From Ashinkailepas kermadecensis (Eukaryota; Arthropoda; Thecostraca; Neolepadidae): DNA of 64,000 bases. Numbering within the stretch: position 1 is the stretch's first letter; each line of letters starts with the position of its first letter. Both the position numbers and the translations under genes were made by a program. The stretch spans positions 800,501 to 864,500 of the forward strand of contig JAOTOM010005144.1 in the NCBI GenBank assembly GCA_034440615.1, written 5' to 3'. The notes below the pieces were generated by a model. It ran no database searches, was not told where the DNA came from, and saw only the letters and a list, made by a program, of their open reading frames with translations. Shown one piece after another: positions 23,401 to 33,669 of the stretch.

Positions 23401-23546
23401 CGCGGCGAGGTGTGCTGTAGAGCGGGTGAGGGGCGTGCCTGCGAGGCAGAGCGTACAGCGGAGCGGCGGCGTGGTGGGAGGTCGGCTCGTCTATGTCGCA
23501 GTAGATAGGGTTCTCGCGGTACACGGCCATATTGCGCCTACGGAAC
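17488..23546 (-). CDS. CAP: Giant Arg/Ser/Pro-rich exon of the CAP-like gene
   Basis: One uninterrupted minus-strand frame covers this 6,059-nt segment, far beyond chance and unlike the array-made frames because the sequence is non-repetitive. A good acceptor (TCGCTCTATTGCAG) ends before 23546 and a consensus donor (AAAG|GTAAGT) follows 17488. The first ATG is at 23530 (MAVYRENPIYCDIDEP), giving about 2,014 residues; frame further upstream needs a GTG start and is probably not coding. Visible parts, counted from that Met: basic RS-type stretches (1-300), an acidic Glu/Asp-rich part (about 300-550), long Ser/Pro/Arg low-complexity regions, a conserved-looking charged helical block (KYRQYVLRLL, YHSLERLMELERL, KRIYEQLEQAQRRHEFYSRF, about 1110-1240), and a predicted coiled coil (RILSKIVELQQRL to DRLKRQLQRG, about 1790-1850). 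No SH3 or SoHo domain is present. Assignment to the CAP-like gene rests on strand, order and splice phase, not homology of this exon. Confidence 0.7.
23525..23530 (-). other. Likely initiator ATG of the giant-exon isoform
   Basis: The first in-frame ATG lies 16 nt inside the exon. With this start the coding part leaves the exon in phase 1, matching the exon at 7134. If the exon were joined from the 44 kb exon (which ends in phase 1) the acceptor phase would not fit, so an own start, with a spliced 5' UTR, explains the structure better. Confidence 0.4.
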
Positions 23547-23649
23547 CTGCAATAGAGCGAGGAGCACGTGTCGTCATCTCTCGGGTGTCCTCGTGTGGCG
23601 CCACCCCTGCAGTAGGTCGCCACTTGCCAGGCGACTTCACAACTAGCAG

Positions 23650-24715
23650 GCGGCAGGCAAAATGCCGAACCGTGATAACTCAGGCAGCCGCACGGATCTG
23701 ACTGCCGCCTAGGTTCGCCTAGGTTCGCCTAGGTTCGGCGGCGGCGGCGGCGACAAATCAGTGGGGCCGCCGCGACAAAAAGCTGAACATGGTCGCCGGT
23801 GCGCCTAACCCTCACGCCTCTCGCGCCCGGCCCGACGAGTCACGGCACAGCCAAGACGAAAGTCACCGGGAGTCAAGACGAGTCGCTAAGTGTCGAGTCG
23901 GGAGTGGGGAGTCAAACCGGAGCGGAGCCAGGTCCAACCGTCACGCAACTCCCGTCTTCAGTCGACCGTCACCAGGTGCGCTCAGAAGTCACGCCCACAT
24001 CACATCGAGCTCCGAAGCTGCGCCCACTTCACATCGAGCTGCGAAGCCGCGCCCGTGGCAAGCCATGCTCCAAAGCTGGCTGTGCTCCAGCACCGAAGTA
24101 TGCGTCCGCTTGTGCTGCGTCACTATGTCCAACATCTCGACTCGTTCTCTTGCCGCCAGATAATGGCTTGTGCACGTGTCGGGCAAGCGTTTTGTGCCAC
24201 CACCACCACCTCTCCCCTTCCATATACCGCAGTGAAAAGCGTGAAGAGTGCTTGAGTGTGCGAAGTGGCAGCGGAGGCCGATTGTGCCGCGCCGGAACAT
24301 GTTGACAGCGAGGACTGCAAGGTGCAGACGAAACAGACCAAAGGTGGTCCTCCGCTTCAAAGGATCAGACCAGATCAGTCCTCAGCTGATCAGACTGTAG
24401 ACAGACCGTCTCTAAGCAAACCACCACCAGCATCACCATATCCGAAGTACCGACAACGCCATCCGCCGACTAGCGCGAGCCACACGAAGCGACAGAGATG
24501 TGGAGAGGGGACGTGAGGTAGGTCAGGCACCAGCCCCCTCCCCGCCGCCGGTTTGGCTAATTGTGACGCATGCGCAGTGAGGCTCCGCTGGCAGCTGATG
24601 CAGGCATTCGCGACTTGCGGAAAAAAAGTAGCTGAGCGGACATACGTACCTCGTGCTAGCGGTGGTGACGTCACAGTGGTTGTGGCGACGTGTCAGAACA
24701 TGCAGAGCCAGTGCA
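23650..24715 (-). promoter_or_regulatory. GC-rich region upstream of the giant exon, possible promoter
   Basis: The region is CpG-rich and unique, with short repeats: TAGGTTCGCC three times at about 23710-23738, a GGC run, and a duplicated CACATCGAGCT block at about 24000-24030. It contains CACGTG near 24174 and TGACGTCA near 24666. It lies directly upstream of the presumed alternative start. No TATA box or initiator can be fixed. Confidence 0.3.
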
Positions 24716-25037
24716 CGAGCAGGCAGTGGAATAACGATGCAGTGCAGGGGGAGGAGGGGCTCAGTGACGCTGCTGCAACAGCCGGATCAGGCAGTGGAAT
24801 AACGATGCAGTGCAGGGGGAGGAGGGGCTCAGTGACGGTACTGCAACAGCCGGATCAGGCAGTGGAATAACGATGCAGTGCAGGGGGAGGAGGGGCTCAG
24901 TGACGCTGCTGCAACAGCCGGATCAGGCAGTGGAATAACGATGCAGTGCAGGGGGAGGAGGGGCTCAGTGACAGCACTGCAACAGCCGGATCAGCCGGAT
25001 CAGCCGGATCAGCCGGATCAGCCGGATCAGCCGGATC
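24716..25037. repeat. 68-bp tandem repeat (about 4 copies) ending in a 9-bp repeat (6 copies)
   Basis: The 68-bp unit runs from GGCAGTGGAATAACGATGCA to CAACAGCCGGATCA. At the right end the last nine bases, GCCGGATCA, are themselves repeated six times, so a new array seems to have started from the tail of the older one. Confidence 0.93.
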
Positions 25038-25189
25038 TGCACGGATGCTGTTACACGCCAGTCCACTAGTTCAACGTCTTCAGTCAAAATGGCTCAATGA
25101 CGAGCTACGTTGAAACAGCCGACATTATAAACCCACAAAAATTAAAATGGTGTCAACACATATACTCACATTAAGGTAAACCCCATTGT

Positions 25190-25244
25190 TGGTTGGTTAT
25201 TTGGGCTTAGGGGCGCATTGACTGCGTTGGTCATACAGCGCCCA
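25190..25244 (-). mobile_element. Standalone SINE 3' module (mini-element) with target duplication
   Basis: A 55-bp insert is flanked by exact 14-bp direct repeats GTAAACCCCATTGT at 25176-25189 and 25245-25258. On the minus strand it starts TGGGCGCTGTATGACC and ends AAATAACCAACCA. This is the same 3' module as in the SINEs at 25525 and 49991, but with no tRNA head. Confidence 0.75.
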
Positions 25245-25375
25245 GTAAACCCCATTGTCATAAATTAATGAATTAAACCGCCAAATTGGTTTCGTATTTC
25301 CTATCGCTCCGTATCTAAACTGTACTCAGTTGGATATGGTATGGTTGCTGCATATTGTACGACAGCTGACGCAAA

Positions 25376-25463
25376 CTATTACTCGGTGATGTTTCTAATA
25401 TTACTCGGTGATGTTTCCAATATTACTCGGTGATGTTTCTAGTATTACTCGGTGATGTTTCTA
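25376..25463. repeat. 22-bp tandem repeat, 4 copies
   Basis: The unit is ATTACTCGGTGATGTTTCTA plus AT, with one or two substitutions per copy. Confidence 0.9.
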
Positions 25464-25524
25464 ATATAATTGTGCCCTTGAGAGTTGATACGCACTTCAC
25501 TTCTCGAATGCCAATGCATTTTAA

Positions 25525-25722
25525 GAACAAGAACCCCGGGTTCCCTTACGACGCATTCAATTGCCAGGTCACATAGCGTCGCCAACCCCTCACACCGACT
25601 GGTTGTGGGTGGACTCGGTAATCCCGACAGTTGCGGGATTCGAACACACAATCATGTGATCAGTCCAGTTGCTGAGTTGGTAGGGAGTCCAGCACCCTAC
25701 CAACGGAGTTACCGCGGTCCCT
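25525..25722 (-). mobile_element. tRNA-derived SINE, family 3, copy 1
   Basis: The minus-strand head GGGACCGCGGTAACTCCGTT with GGTAGGGTGCTGGACT resembles an A box, and GTTCGAATCCC is a near-perfect B box. The body has GGCGACGCTATGTGACC and GCGTCGTAAGG, shared with the element at 49991. Flanks AATGCATTTTAA (25513-25524) and AATGCGTTTTAA (25723-25734) are a 12-bp target duplication with one mismatch, fixing the ends. Confidence 0.85.
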
Positions 25723-25739
25723 AATGCGTTTTAAATGTC

Positions 25740-26495
25740 TGTGAATATAATACCGATATAATTATAATATGATATCGGCGATTCTCAATCATCCATAGCT
25801 GAAAACTTGGTGTCTCATATAAGTATTCATGTGATGCAATTATGTTTTTAAAAGTACCCATGTCCCTCAGAAACAGAATAGATGCACACAGATGTCCATG
25901 TCCATACTTTTTGCGAAATCACCTCGAAGTTAACGCAGATGTGAGACTAGTTGTTGAACCCGTGATTACACGACCACCCGTTCGTGTAACCACAACAGTT
26001 TTGCTCCAGAGTAGTCGTCGGTAGAACTACTTGGTTCGTGTGTGTAAACCGCATTAAGTCGATTCCCATATGTGCCGCGCACGATTGAACCTCAAAATGG
26101 CACTGATCATGAGCGGCTCACGTCAGCTTCTCATCTCAATGATGTTCATCTGCTCGGATGAAATGACGAATGCTTAACCTTTACTTTTAAGCTATCTTCC
26201 TACCGATGACGAGCGCTGTTCATAGTGTAAACATAGCGAACTGAAATGCCAGCGCCAATGCAATCAAATTCCCCATGAAAACATCCCATGAAATAGGAGG
26301 CGAAATTAAGACAGACAAACCCTAAATATTATGGAGAGCCTCCTGGAATTGGGGACGGGGGTATGCTGGACATCTTGCCAAAGAACACTGAATACAATGA
26401 CTACATCATGACGCATGGCGAAAGCCCGCTGCAACTTCTGAACGCAACGTGTGTCACAGGTGCAAATCAGAAGAGCGCATCAACCGGCGCTAAGT
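25740..26495. other. No gene seen
   Basis: AT-rich unique sequence in the large intron; no repeat or coding signal. Confidence 0.3.
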
Positions 26496-26499
26496 AGGC

Positions 26500-26562
26500 G
26501 GGTGAAGGGTGAAGGGTGAAGGGTGAAGGGTGAAGGGTGAAGGGTGAAGGGTGAAGGGTGCA
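26500..26562. repeat. 7-bp tandem repeat GGGTGAA, about 9 copies
   Basis: A perfect heptamer run. It is G-rich but not the arthropod (TTAGG) telomere motif. Confidence 0.95.
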
Positions 26563-26599
26563 TACCAAATGTAATTAACGGTCACTTGGCAACCCATTC

Positions 26600-26905
26600 A
26601 CAGGACCAGTGTCCGGCAGGGGGCTGGGGATACAGCAAGGGAGGGGGCTGGGGAGTGCGCCACCATTATGGAGAGACGGCGCCTCTGACCGAGAAAAGGC
26701 ATCCATCTGGGGAGGGTCGATTCCCTCCAGGCACTCCTCCAGAAAGGTCAAGGCGCTCTTCTCAGAGGAAAAGGCGCCACCCTGGGAGGCAAAGGCGCCT
26801 CTTCACTATGCTCGAGTGCAACTCCCACCCGCTCAACGAATCTTCAGCCGGAGGCGCCTCTTCAGACAAGTGCGTCCACTTTAAAACTCCTGGATCCGCC
26901 CCTGG
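26600..26905 (+). mobile_element. Diverged dispersed element with GGATCC-type end
   Basis: It contains several GGCGCC-centred short blocks (AAAAGGCGCC, AAAGGCGCCTC) and closes on CTCCTGGATCCGCCCCTGG, a reversed family-B-like terminus. The stretch at 26761-26860 (CAGAGGAAAAGGCGCC, ACTATGCTCGAGTGCA, AATCTTCAGCCG) is matched in diverged, reversed form at 44157-44260 and weakly at 59450-59520. Confidence 0.5.
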
Positions 26906-26959
26906 TATCAGTAAGCACATAAATAATTCAACAGGCTTAGTTTTCAGTTGGCATATTCC

Positions 26960-27330
26960 CAAGCAACCTCCGGCCTCCGACTGGCAGGCGTCAAGTCACA
27001 CGTCGTCTACCAACAATCACTAGGCTCGAAATGTTAGAATGGCACGCGTCAAGTCCCACCTCGTCTATCAACAATCGCCAGATAACTAGGTGTTGTTTTG
27101 TTACCTTTGACGGGCTGAGTGTCCGTCGATGTTGACTTTGCCCTCCCATCACAATAATGTTAACGTTTAGCATGGGACCCCATGGTGTATGACCACCTAA
27201 TCCATTTGCACTCGAAAATTGTCTTCATGCATTGTGCCCCCCCCCCCCACAATAATCTTCAGAAATAAATGTCCTTGCCAGGTACGTATCATCAGACTGG
27301 CACGAGTCAAGCAACGTCTCGTCTACCAAC
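26960..27330. repeat. Three diverged copies of a ~42-bp block
   Basis: GGCACGCGTCAAG followed by CRCGTCTACCAACARTCAC appears at about 26980, 27039 and 27298, separated by other sequence. They may be remnants of an old array. Confidence 0.5.
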
Positions 27331-28800
27331 AGTCACTAGGTACGTACCCGGGCATGCAGTCGTCTGACACCTTAGCATCACCAAAGTACCATCAAAACAC
27401 CACCAACTATCACCGAATCACCACCAATGCAGCTGAAGCGCCTCTCAATATGGGCCACTCGCCACCTGACCAACTGCCTCGACTGCAGGCTTGGCTGGCT
27501 GACCGACCACAGTTTCTATACGCAAGGCAGAATAACGAGAACTTGCGGCCCCACGCCGCACGTCCACGCGAGACCTCCATAGAACGCAATGTATGAAGCG
27601 CCGCTTTCAGAAACATATTTCGGTATGAAAGATATTTATATTTATTTATTTATTTATTTCACGATACATGCCCTCTACGTATAGTGGCCAATATGGATTA
27701 TGGGCAGTTGTATGAATAACGGAACTATGGTAACTGATTATAAAATTGATGTATTCTCTGTCGATGTCCAAGGACAGGATCCAGCCCGATTCCTCTGACG
27801 TTCATTAGAAAGCTGTCTGCACAATTGTCCTATGATCATGCGGGAAAATAATAACCAGGTGTAGCGAACAATACGTGTCATCGCCAGTGTTAATGTCCTG
27901 AAACATGGACGCATAATGTTCTCGGACATTATGCATTCTCGCAATGCATTGCGCAATATGTCATAGCTATACGCCAGATTTAAAAAAAAATACTTGTACC
28001 AACAAAATTGTTGAGAGCGGCTTTGAATGTAATGGCGGCTGATGAAATCCTGCGCACCAGATACAAAACCAAAGCAAGTGAAATGAGCATTTGAGCAAGG
28101 TTGTTGGATTTATTGTATTACTGCATTTCAAATCATTATATTGTATGCTGTCACGTGGTACACCAGTAATCCATTTATCAGAAATTTCAGCATTTTCATT
28201 TGATGCGCAAGTTATGCATCATCACGACTAAATTCAAGCCACACTTTATTCGGCTGTGTTGTAAACGAAGATATTTATATGAAATAGTTATTAAACAGCA
28301 TGAAACTACGTTAAATTTCCTACTTGTATCGCATATTTATTTTCCTTCGCAAATGGTTTGCATCCCTAAGCACCTACTTGAAGACATCCCTGCAAACATA
28401 TGGACTATGGACTATGGAGTTTTCGCGTCGAAACGCGGCGTTAGGCGGTAACTCCTCGTGACCTTATCCACCGAACGCAACAAATCGAAAACAATCTCAA
28501 CTGATCAGGCTTCGCACCAGCTGATCGATGATCGGACTCACCATACGCGATGTCATTCCGAAACCACCAATCGGCACCCGCCTCACACACCTCGTCACCC
28601 TCCCTGCCGACCACTGTCTTCCGGACCGTCGCGGCGGCCGAGACAGCTCCCCGAGCGGGAGAGCCCGGCGCAAACTTGGCACGCGCCACACGGCAACGGC
28701 GCAGTCAGCGGCGGCGGTTATTCAACCCAAACGTCGACAGAATTAGCCGCCCCGACGGCCGGTGCGGCCGGCGGCCATCCCGTTGGACATCCACCGCGGG
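27331..28800. other. No gene seen
   Basis: AT-rich intronic sequence with a short TTTA run near 27640-27658. From 28440 to 28800 it turns GC-rich, but the frames have no family features. Confidence 0.3.
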
Positions 28801-28809
28801 AACAATGCA

Positions 28810-29516
28810 GCGTGCCGCAGACGTCATCCCGAGGTTAACCTGCTGGTCAGGCCGTGCTGGTCGGACCGCGCCGCAGACGTCATCCCGAGGTTAACCTGCT
28901 GGTCAGACCGTGCTGGTCGGACCGCGCCGCAGACGTCATCCCGAGGTTAACCTGCTGGTCAGACCGTGCTGGTCGGACCGTGCTGGTCAGACCGTGCTGG
29001 TCGGACCGTACTGGTCAGACCGTGCTGGCCGGACCGTGCTGGTCAGACCGTGCTGGTCAGACCGTGCTGGTCAGACCGTGCTGGTCGGACCGTGCTGGTC
29101 AGACCGTGCTGGTCAGACCGTGCTGGTCAGACCGTGCTGGCCGGACCGTGCTGGTCAGACCGTGCTGGTCAGACCGTGCTGGCCGGACCGTGCTGGTCAG
29201 ACCGTGCTGGTCAGACCGTGCTGGTCAGACCGTGCTGGTCGGACCGTGCTGGTCAGACCGTGCTGGCCGGACCGTGCTGGTCAGACCGTGCTGGTCAGAC
29301 CGTGCTGGTCAGACCGTGCTGGCCGGACCGTGCTGGCCGGACCGTGCTGGTCAGACCGTGCTGGTCAGACCGTGCTGGTCAGACCGTGCTGGTCGGACCG
29401 TACTGGTCAGACCGTGCTGGTCGGACCGTACTGGTCAGACCGTGCTGGTCAGACCGTGCTGGCCGGACCGTGCTGGCCGGACCGTGCTGGCCGGACCGTG
29501 CTGGCCGGACCAATTT
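28810..29516. repeat. 14-bp minisatellite (about 39 copies) with a 56-bp higher-order start
   Basis: The unit is CGTGCTGGTCAGAC, with CGGAC and GCCGGAC variants. The first 170 bp are three 56-bp units (4 x 14), each carrying a GCAGACGTCATCCCGAGGTT insert. All three plus-strand frames are open, a result of the unit lacking stops. Confidence 0.95.
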
Positions 29517-29859
29517 GGTTGCAGGGCACCGGCCAGAGGTCTGTTGTTGCACGGATGCATTGCAGATCCGTCTGCAGATTGCAGGCTTAGGGGCATGTTG
29601 GAACTACTTCACGGTCCAGCTGTGAGGAAGGATCATTCTGAAGCAGTTTCCTCCCGCGCGGCGGCTGTATGACTAACGGTCCAGTGCATCACAGTGTCGG
29701 CCAGCTCGACATCTGCGCGCTCCCCGACGCTGCCACGCCAATGCGTAGGAATTGCATAAAAGCCACGGGCAGAACGACTTGGAGCCGTTTCGTCCCATGC
29801 AGCGGCCTGAGGGTATCGATACAATCCAGCACGAGAGCGCGACACTTGTGCTTCTGCAC
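29517..29859. other. Unique spacer, no gene seen
   Basis: A mixed-composition spacer between the 14-bp and 34-bp arrays. Confidence 0.3.
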
Positions 29860-30925
29860 CTAGACACCTCTGGCCATACGGTGACATCTGCCACCAGACA
29901 CCTCTGGCAATATGGTGACATCTGCCACCAGACACCTCTGGCCATATGGTGACATCTGCCCCAGGACACCTCAGGCCATATGGTGACATCTGCCACCAGA
30001 CACCTCTGGCCATACGGTGACATCTGCCCCCAGGACACCTCTGGCAATACGGTGACATCTGCCACCAGACACCTCTGGCCATATGGTGACATCTGCCCCA
30101 GGACACCTCTGGCCATATGGTGACATCTGCCACCAGACACCTCTGGCCATACGGTGACATCTGCCACCAGACACCTCTGGCCATACGGTGACATCTGCCA
30201 CTAGACACATCTGGCCATATGGTGACATCTGCCCCAGGACACCTCTGGCCATATGGTGATATCTGCCCCCAGGACACCTCTGGCAATACGGTGACATCTG
30301 CCACCAGACACCTCTGGCCATATGGTGACATCTGCCCCAGGACACCTCTGGCCATATGGTGACATCTGCCACTAGACACATCTGGCCATATGGTGACATC
30401 TGCCACCAGACACCTCTGGCCATACGGTGACATCTGCCACTAGACACCTCTGGCCATACGGTGGCATCTGCCACCAGACACCTCTGGCCATATGGTGACA
30501 TCTGCCACCAGACACCTCTGGCCATATGGTGACATCTGCCCCAGGACACCTCTGGTCATATGGTGACATCTGCCACCAGACACCTCTGGCCATACGGTGA
30601 CATCTGCCACCAGACACCTCTGGCCATACGGTGACATCTGCCACTAGACACCTCTGGCCATATGGTGACATCTGCCACCAGACACCTCTGGCCATACGGT
30701 GATATCTGCCCCCAGGACACCTCTGGCCATATGGTGACATCTGCCACCAGACACCTCTGGCCATACGGTGACATCTGCCCCAGGACACCTCTGGCCATAC
30801 GGTGACATCTGCCCCAGGACACCTCTGGCCATACGGTGACATCTGCCACCAGACACCTCTGGCCATACGGTGACATCTGCCACCAGACACCTCTGGCCAT
30901 ACGGTGACATCTGCCACCAGGACAT
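29860..30925. repeat. 34-bp minisatellite, about 31 copies
   Basis: The unit is CACCAGACACCTCTGGCCAT followed by ACGGTGACATCTGC. Variants (CCCCAGG, CACTAGA, ATATGG for ATACGG) are interspersed. AGACACCTCTGGCCATA is partly self-complementary, so a single strand could fold. Confidence 0.96.
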
Positions 30926-31186
30926 ATCCTAGGAACTGATCACTAGGGAACGACGGCGACAAAATCTGCAAGTAAGTTAAGAATTTGGTCGGAACGGGCG
31001 AATTTGCCCCTATAAATGAAGGCATTAGCGGATCACTGGGGCGGATGATATGGGGATTCGCCCCCAGAAAAGATGTCAAAATATGCGCTGTAACGGCCAC
31101 TGGCCGACTGTGTTGCTGAACTGGCCCTGGTGCCTCCGAAACAGCCTTCTCAAACGACAACAAACGTGGGCCATTTGCCGTGTGCC

Positions 31187-31337
31187 TGGCCTGAGTGATC
31201 ATTGGTCATTGTCGGCTCTGTTGATGACATGTCACACGCCATCAACACCGCTGTCTCAGACCTGGCCTGAGTGATCATTGGTCATTGTCGGCTCTGTTGA
31301 TGACATGTCACACGCCATCAACACCGCTGTCTCAGAC
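31187..31337 (+). repeat. Two-copy tandem duplication, unit about 76 bp
   Basis: The block GGCCTGAGTGATCATTGGTC through CACCGCTGTCTCAGAC occurs twice with no visible difference, so it is a very recent duplication. Confidence 0.93.
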
Positions 31338-31784
31338 TATTGCATGGGCGGCATTGATATCAGCATGGATATCAAAATGTGCAGGTTAACAGCAAGCCAA
31401 AGTTACTGCAGGCGCATTGATACCTGTCCTTCCTGTAGAAGTACCGATAAACTACAAAGATCACTACAAGTACTATACAATACACGAAGTACAACTGAGA
31501 TAATGCCGTGACGTTAGAACAGGCCGAGCATGCGCCACGGCCTCCACTGAGGAATTTCAACTGGGGTCGTGACCATTGATGGTTGCGGAATCATTGATGG
31601 ATGCGGAACCATCATCCCAACCAACCGGACTCCGATTCCTGGGTAATGCTGAAGCTATGGGGAAATGTACGGGAAAGACTGACGGAGCACGGTCATGACA
31701 GGGGGGGGGGGGCACGTCCTCCAACAGTTAACCTGTTAGAGGAGGCCCTGGTATGTGCCGTGATAGACGATGGGCTGCTAGAGG
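31338..31784. other. No gene seen
   Basis: Unique sequence; a 12-G run lies at 31701-31712. Confidence 0.3.
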
Positions 31785-32905
31785 TAGTGGCATACCTACG
31801 ATTGACGCTAGGGGAGGGGGGGGGCAAGCGGATTTGAAGGGGGTCCACCTACCCCATTAAAAGTCCCTGGATTTCGAGCACTATTTCTCAAAGTGGCCCA
31901 TTATATTTTTAAAACATGAATTAGTGACCGACTTAATTGTCCTGTGAAGGGGACCCAGTCTACCACCGTCGTTTCTGAATCACCGGATTTCAACCTTAAC
32001 ATCCTCATCCTGTTCGAAGGTTTTTATTTTAGTATCCCTTGATAATTGACCTCACACTGCTGAATTTACACCTGTGTGTATCAATAAAAAATGTAAAATT
32101 GACAAACTTCAGGCATCCCAGTTAATAACGCCCGGGCGCCAAAACGCCAACTTTCTTGCACGTGTACACCCGTCTTGCGCATTCGGCACATTCGCCACAC
32201 TTCGTGTGATTCTCCGGCTTTTGCTGGACCTCCTACGTTTTGCTAGTTGCTGTCACATGATAGTCTTGTGCAATATTTGACGTGTGGAATCCTTCGTATG
32301 GGGAATTCGCTAGGAAAATTCGATGAATTTAATTCGATGATTAATTCTCTTCTTACATTTTCTGGTGGTTAAGAAATCCGGATACCCGCTGTGCTTTGAT
32401 GCACCGCATCTTTTTGGTTAAATGCGCTCCCAGATTCGCTACCGAACAGAGGCCCTGCGTCGGCGTTATTATTTTGGACCCGTCGCGTTTTTGGACCCGT
32501 CGCGTTTTCCTTCGTCTACGGATGCATTTTAGGGCTCCAGACAATTTTTGTTGAGGTGCCCGGCACATTTTCGAGACGGCGACTCTTTTTTTTAAAGGAG
32601 TTTTGTTGTTGTTTTTGTGCATCGACGGTATTTGTGAGGTACCAGCGCATTTTCGAAGACCACGATGTGTTATTTAGTGCCCGGTCTTTTTGCTCAGTTT
32701 TAAGGACCCTGTCGCTTTTAGGGACCAAGCCGGTTTTTTAGTCCCCATGCGGTCTCATGGCCCTGGTGTGCTTTGCAGGCTTCCGTTGTGTTTAAAGTTT
32801 TCTTAGATCTCCCGGCGTGTTTATGCAACGCATGTTTTAAGGCCCTGCCGCTTTTTACGAGACTGGGTACGCTTTGGAGGGCCCGTCGCATCTCGGGGAA
32901 TCTAG
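31785..32905 (-). mobile_element. Family A element, copy 2 (inverted relative to copy 1)
   Basis: Read on the minus strand it follows copy 1: the degenerate GCG/GGGCCC repeats (32905-32520), then ATCCGTAGACGAAG and GTGCATCAAAGC, AGCGGGTATCC, AATCGAATT-rich, GGTCACTAAT-type and ACCCCCTTCAAATCCG blocks, ending at GTAGGTATGCCACTA (about 31770-31785). No coding capacity was seen. The outer edge at 32905 runs into the 48-bp array. Confidence 0.7.
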
Positions 32906-32924
32906 ACAGCCGTTGTCACCAGAC

Positions 32925-33330
32925 GTCACGCGGTAACTCAGAGCCGGCCCCAGCCACCTGTACCAGACGCCGCGCGGTAACTCAGAGCCGCCGCCCACAG
33001 CCATCTGTCACCAGACGTCACGCGGTAACTCAGAGCCGCCGCCCACAGCCGTCTGTCACCAGACGTCACGCGGTAACTCAGAGCCGCCGCCCACAGCCAC
33101 CTGTCACCAGACGTCACGCGGTAACTCAGAGCCGCCGCCCACAGCCGTCTGTCACCAGACGTCACGCGATAACTCAGAGCCGCCGCCCACAGCCGTCTGT
33201 CACCAGACGTCACGCGGTAACTCAGAGCCGCCGCCCACAGCCGTATGTCACCAGACGTCACGCGATAACTCAGAGCCGCCGCCCACAGCCACCTGTCACC
33301 AGACGCCGCGCGGAAACTCAGAACCGCCGC
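32925..33330. repeat. 48-bp minisatellite, about 8 copies
   Basis: The unit is ACGTCACGCGGTAACTCAGA then GCCGCCGCCCACAGCC and RTCTGTCACCAG. The first and last units are diverged. Confidence 0.95.
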
Positions 33331-33479
33331 GGGCGTCGATCGGGCGCAGGTTTCCGTGAGGCCGCCGTCGCCGGCGTATGCGCACCACTTGGGGGCGGAG
33401 ATTACAGCCGCGGGAGACCACTGACCGGCCAGACCAAAGACAACGACGACGAGAAGCAGCCGCACTTGATGGCGGCGAA

Positions 33480-33665
33480 CTCAGCAGCAGCAGCAGCAGC
33501 AGCACACTGTCGACTCTTCACGTTCTGCTGACAGCCGGGATCAGCACTGAACTCGGCCAAATCATCGGTTGTGATGCCCAGCTCCGGCGAAACGACCGTC
33601 TGGGACAGGCTTTGGTGGTGGGTCTTCAGACCGGCTGGGACAGGCTTTGGTGGTGGGTGATGAGG
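33480..33665. repeat. (CAG)n run and a two-copy 34-bp repeat
   Basis: About seven AGC triplets lie at 33483-33504. GGCTGGGACAGGCTTTGGTG appears in two near-identical copies at about 33598-33656. Confidence 0.85.
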
Positions 33666-33669
33666 TAAA

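Noticed and set aside
23547..23623. Extending the giant CAP-like frame upstream to 23623
   Set aside because: The extension needs a GTG start and crosses a good splice acceptor; the ATG at 23530 is the better start.
26500..26562. Telomeric repeat
   Set aside because: GGGTGAA is not the arthropod TTAGG or metazoan TTAGGG motif, and it is a short internal run.
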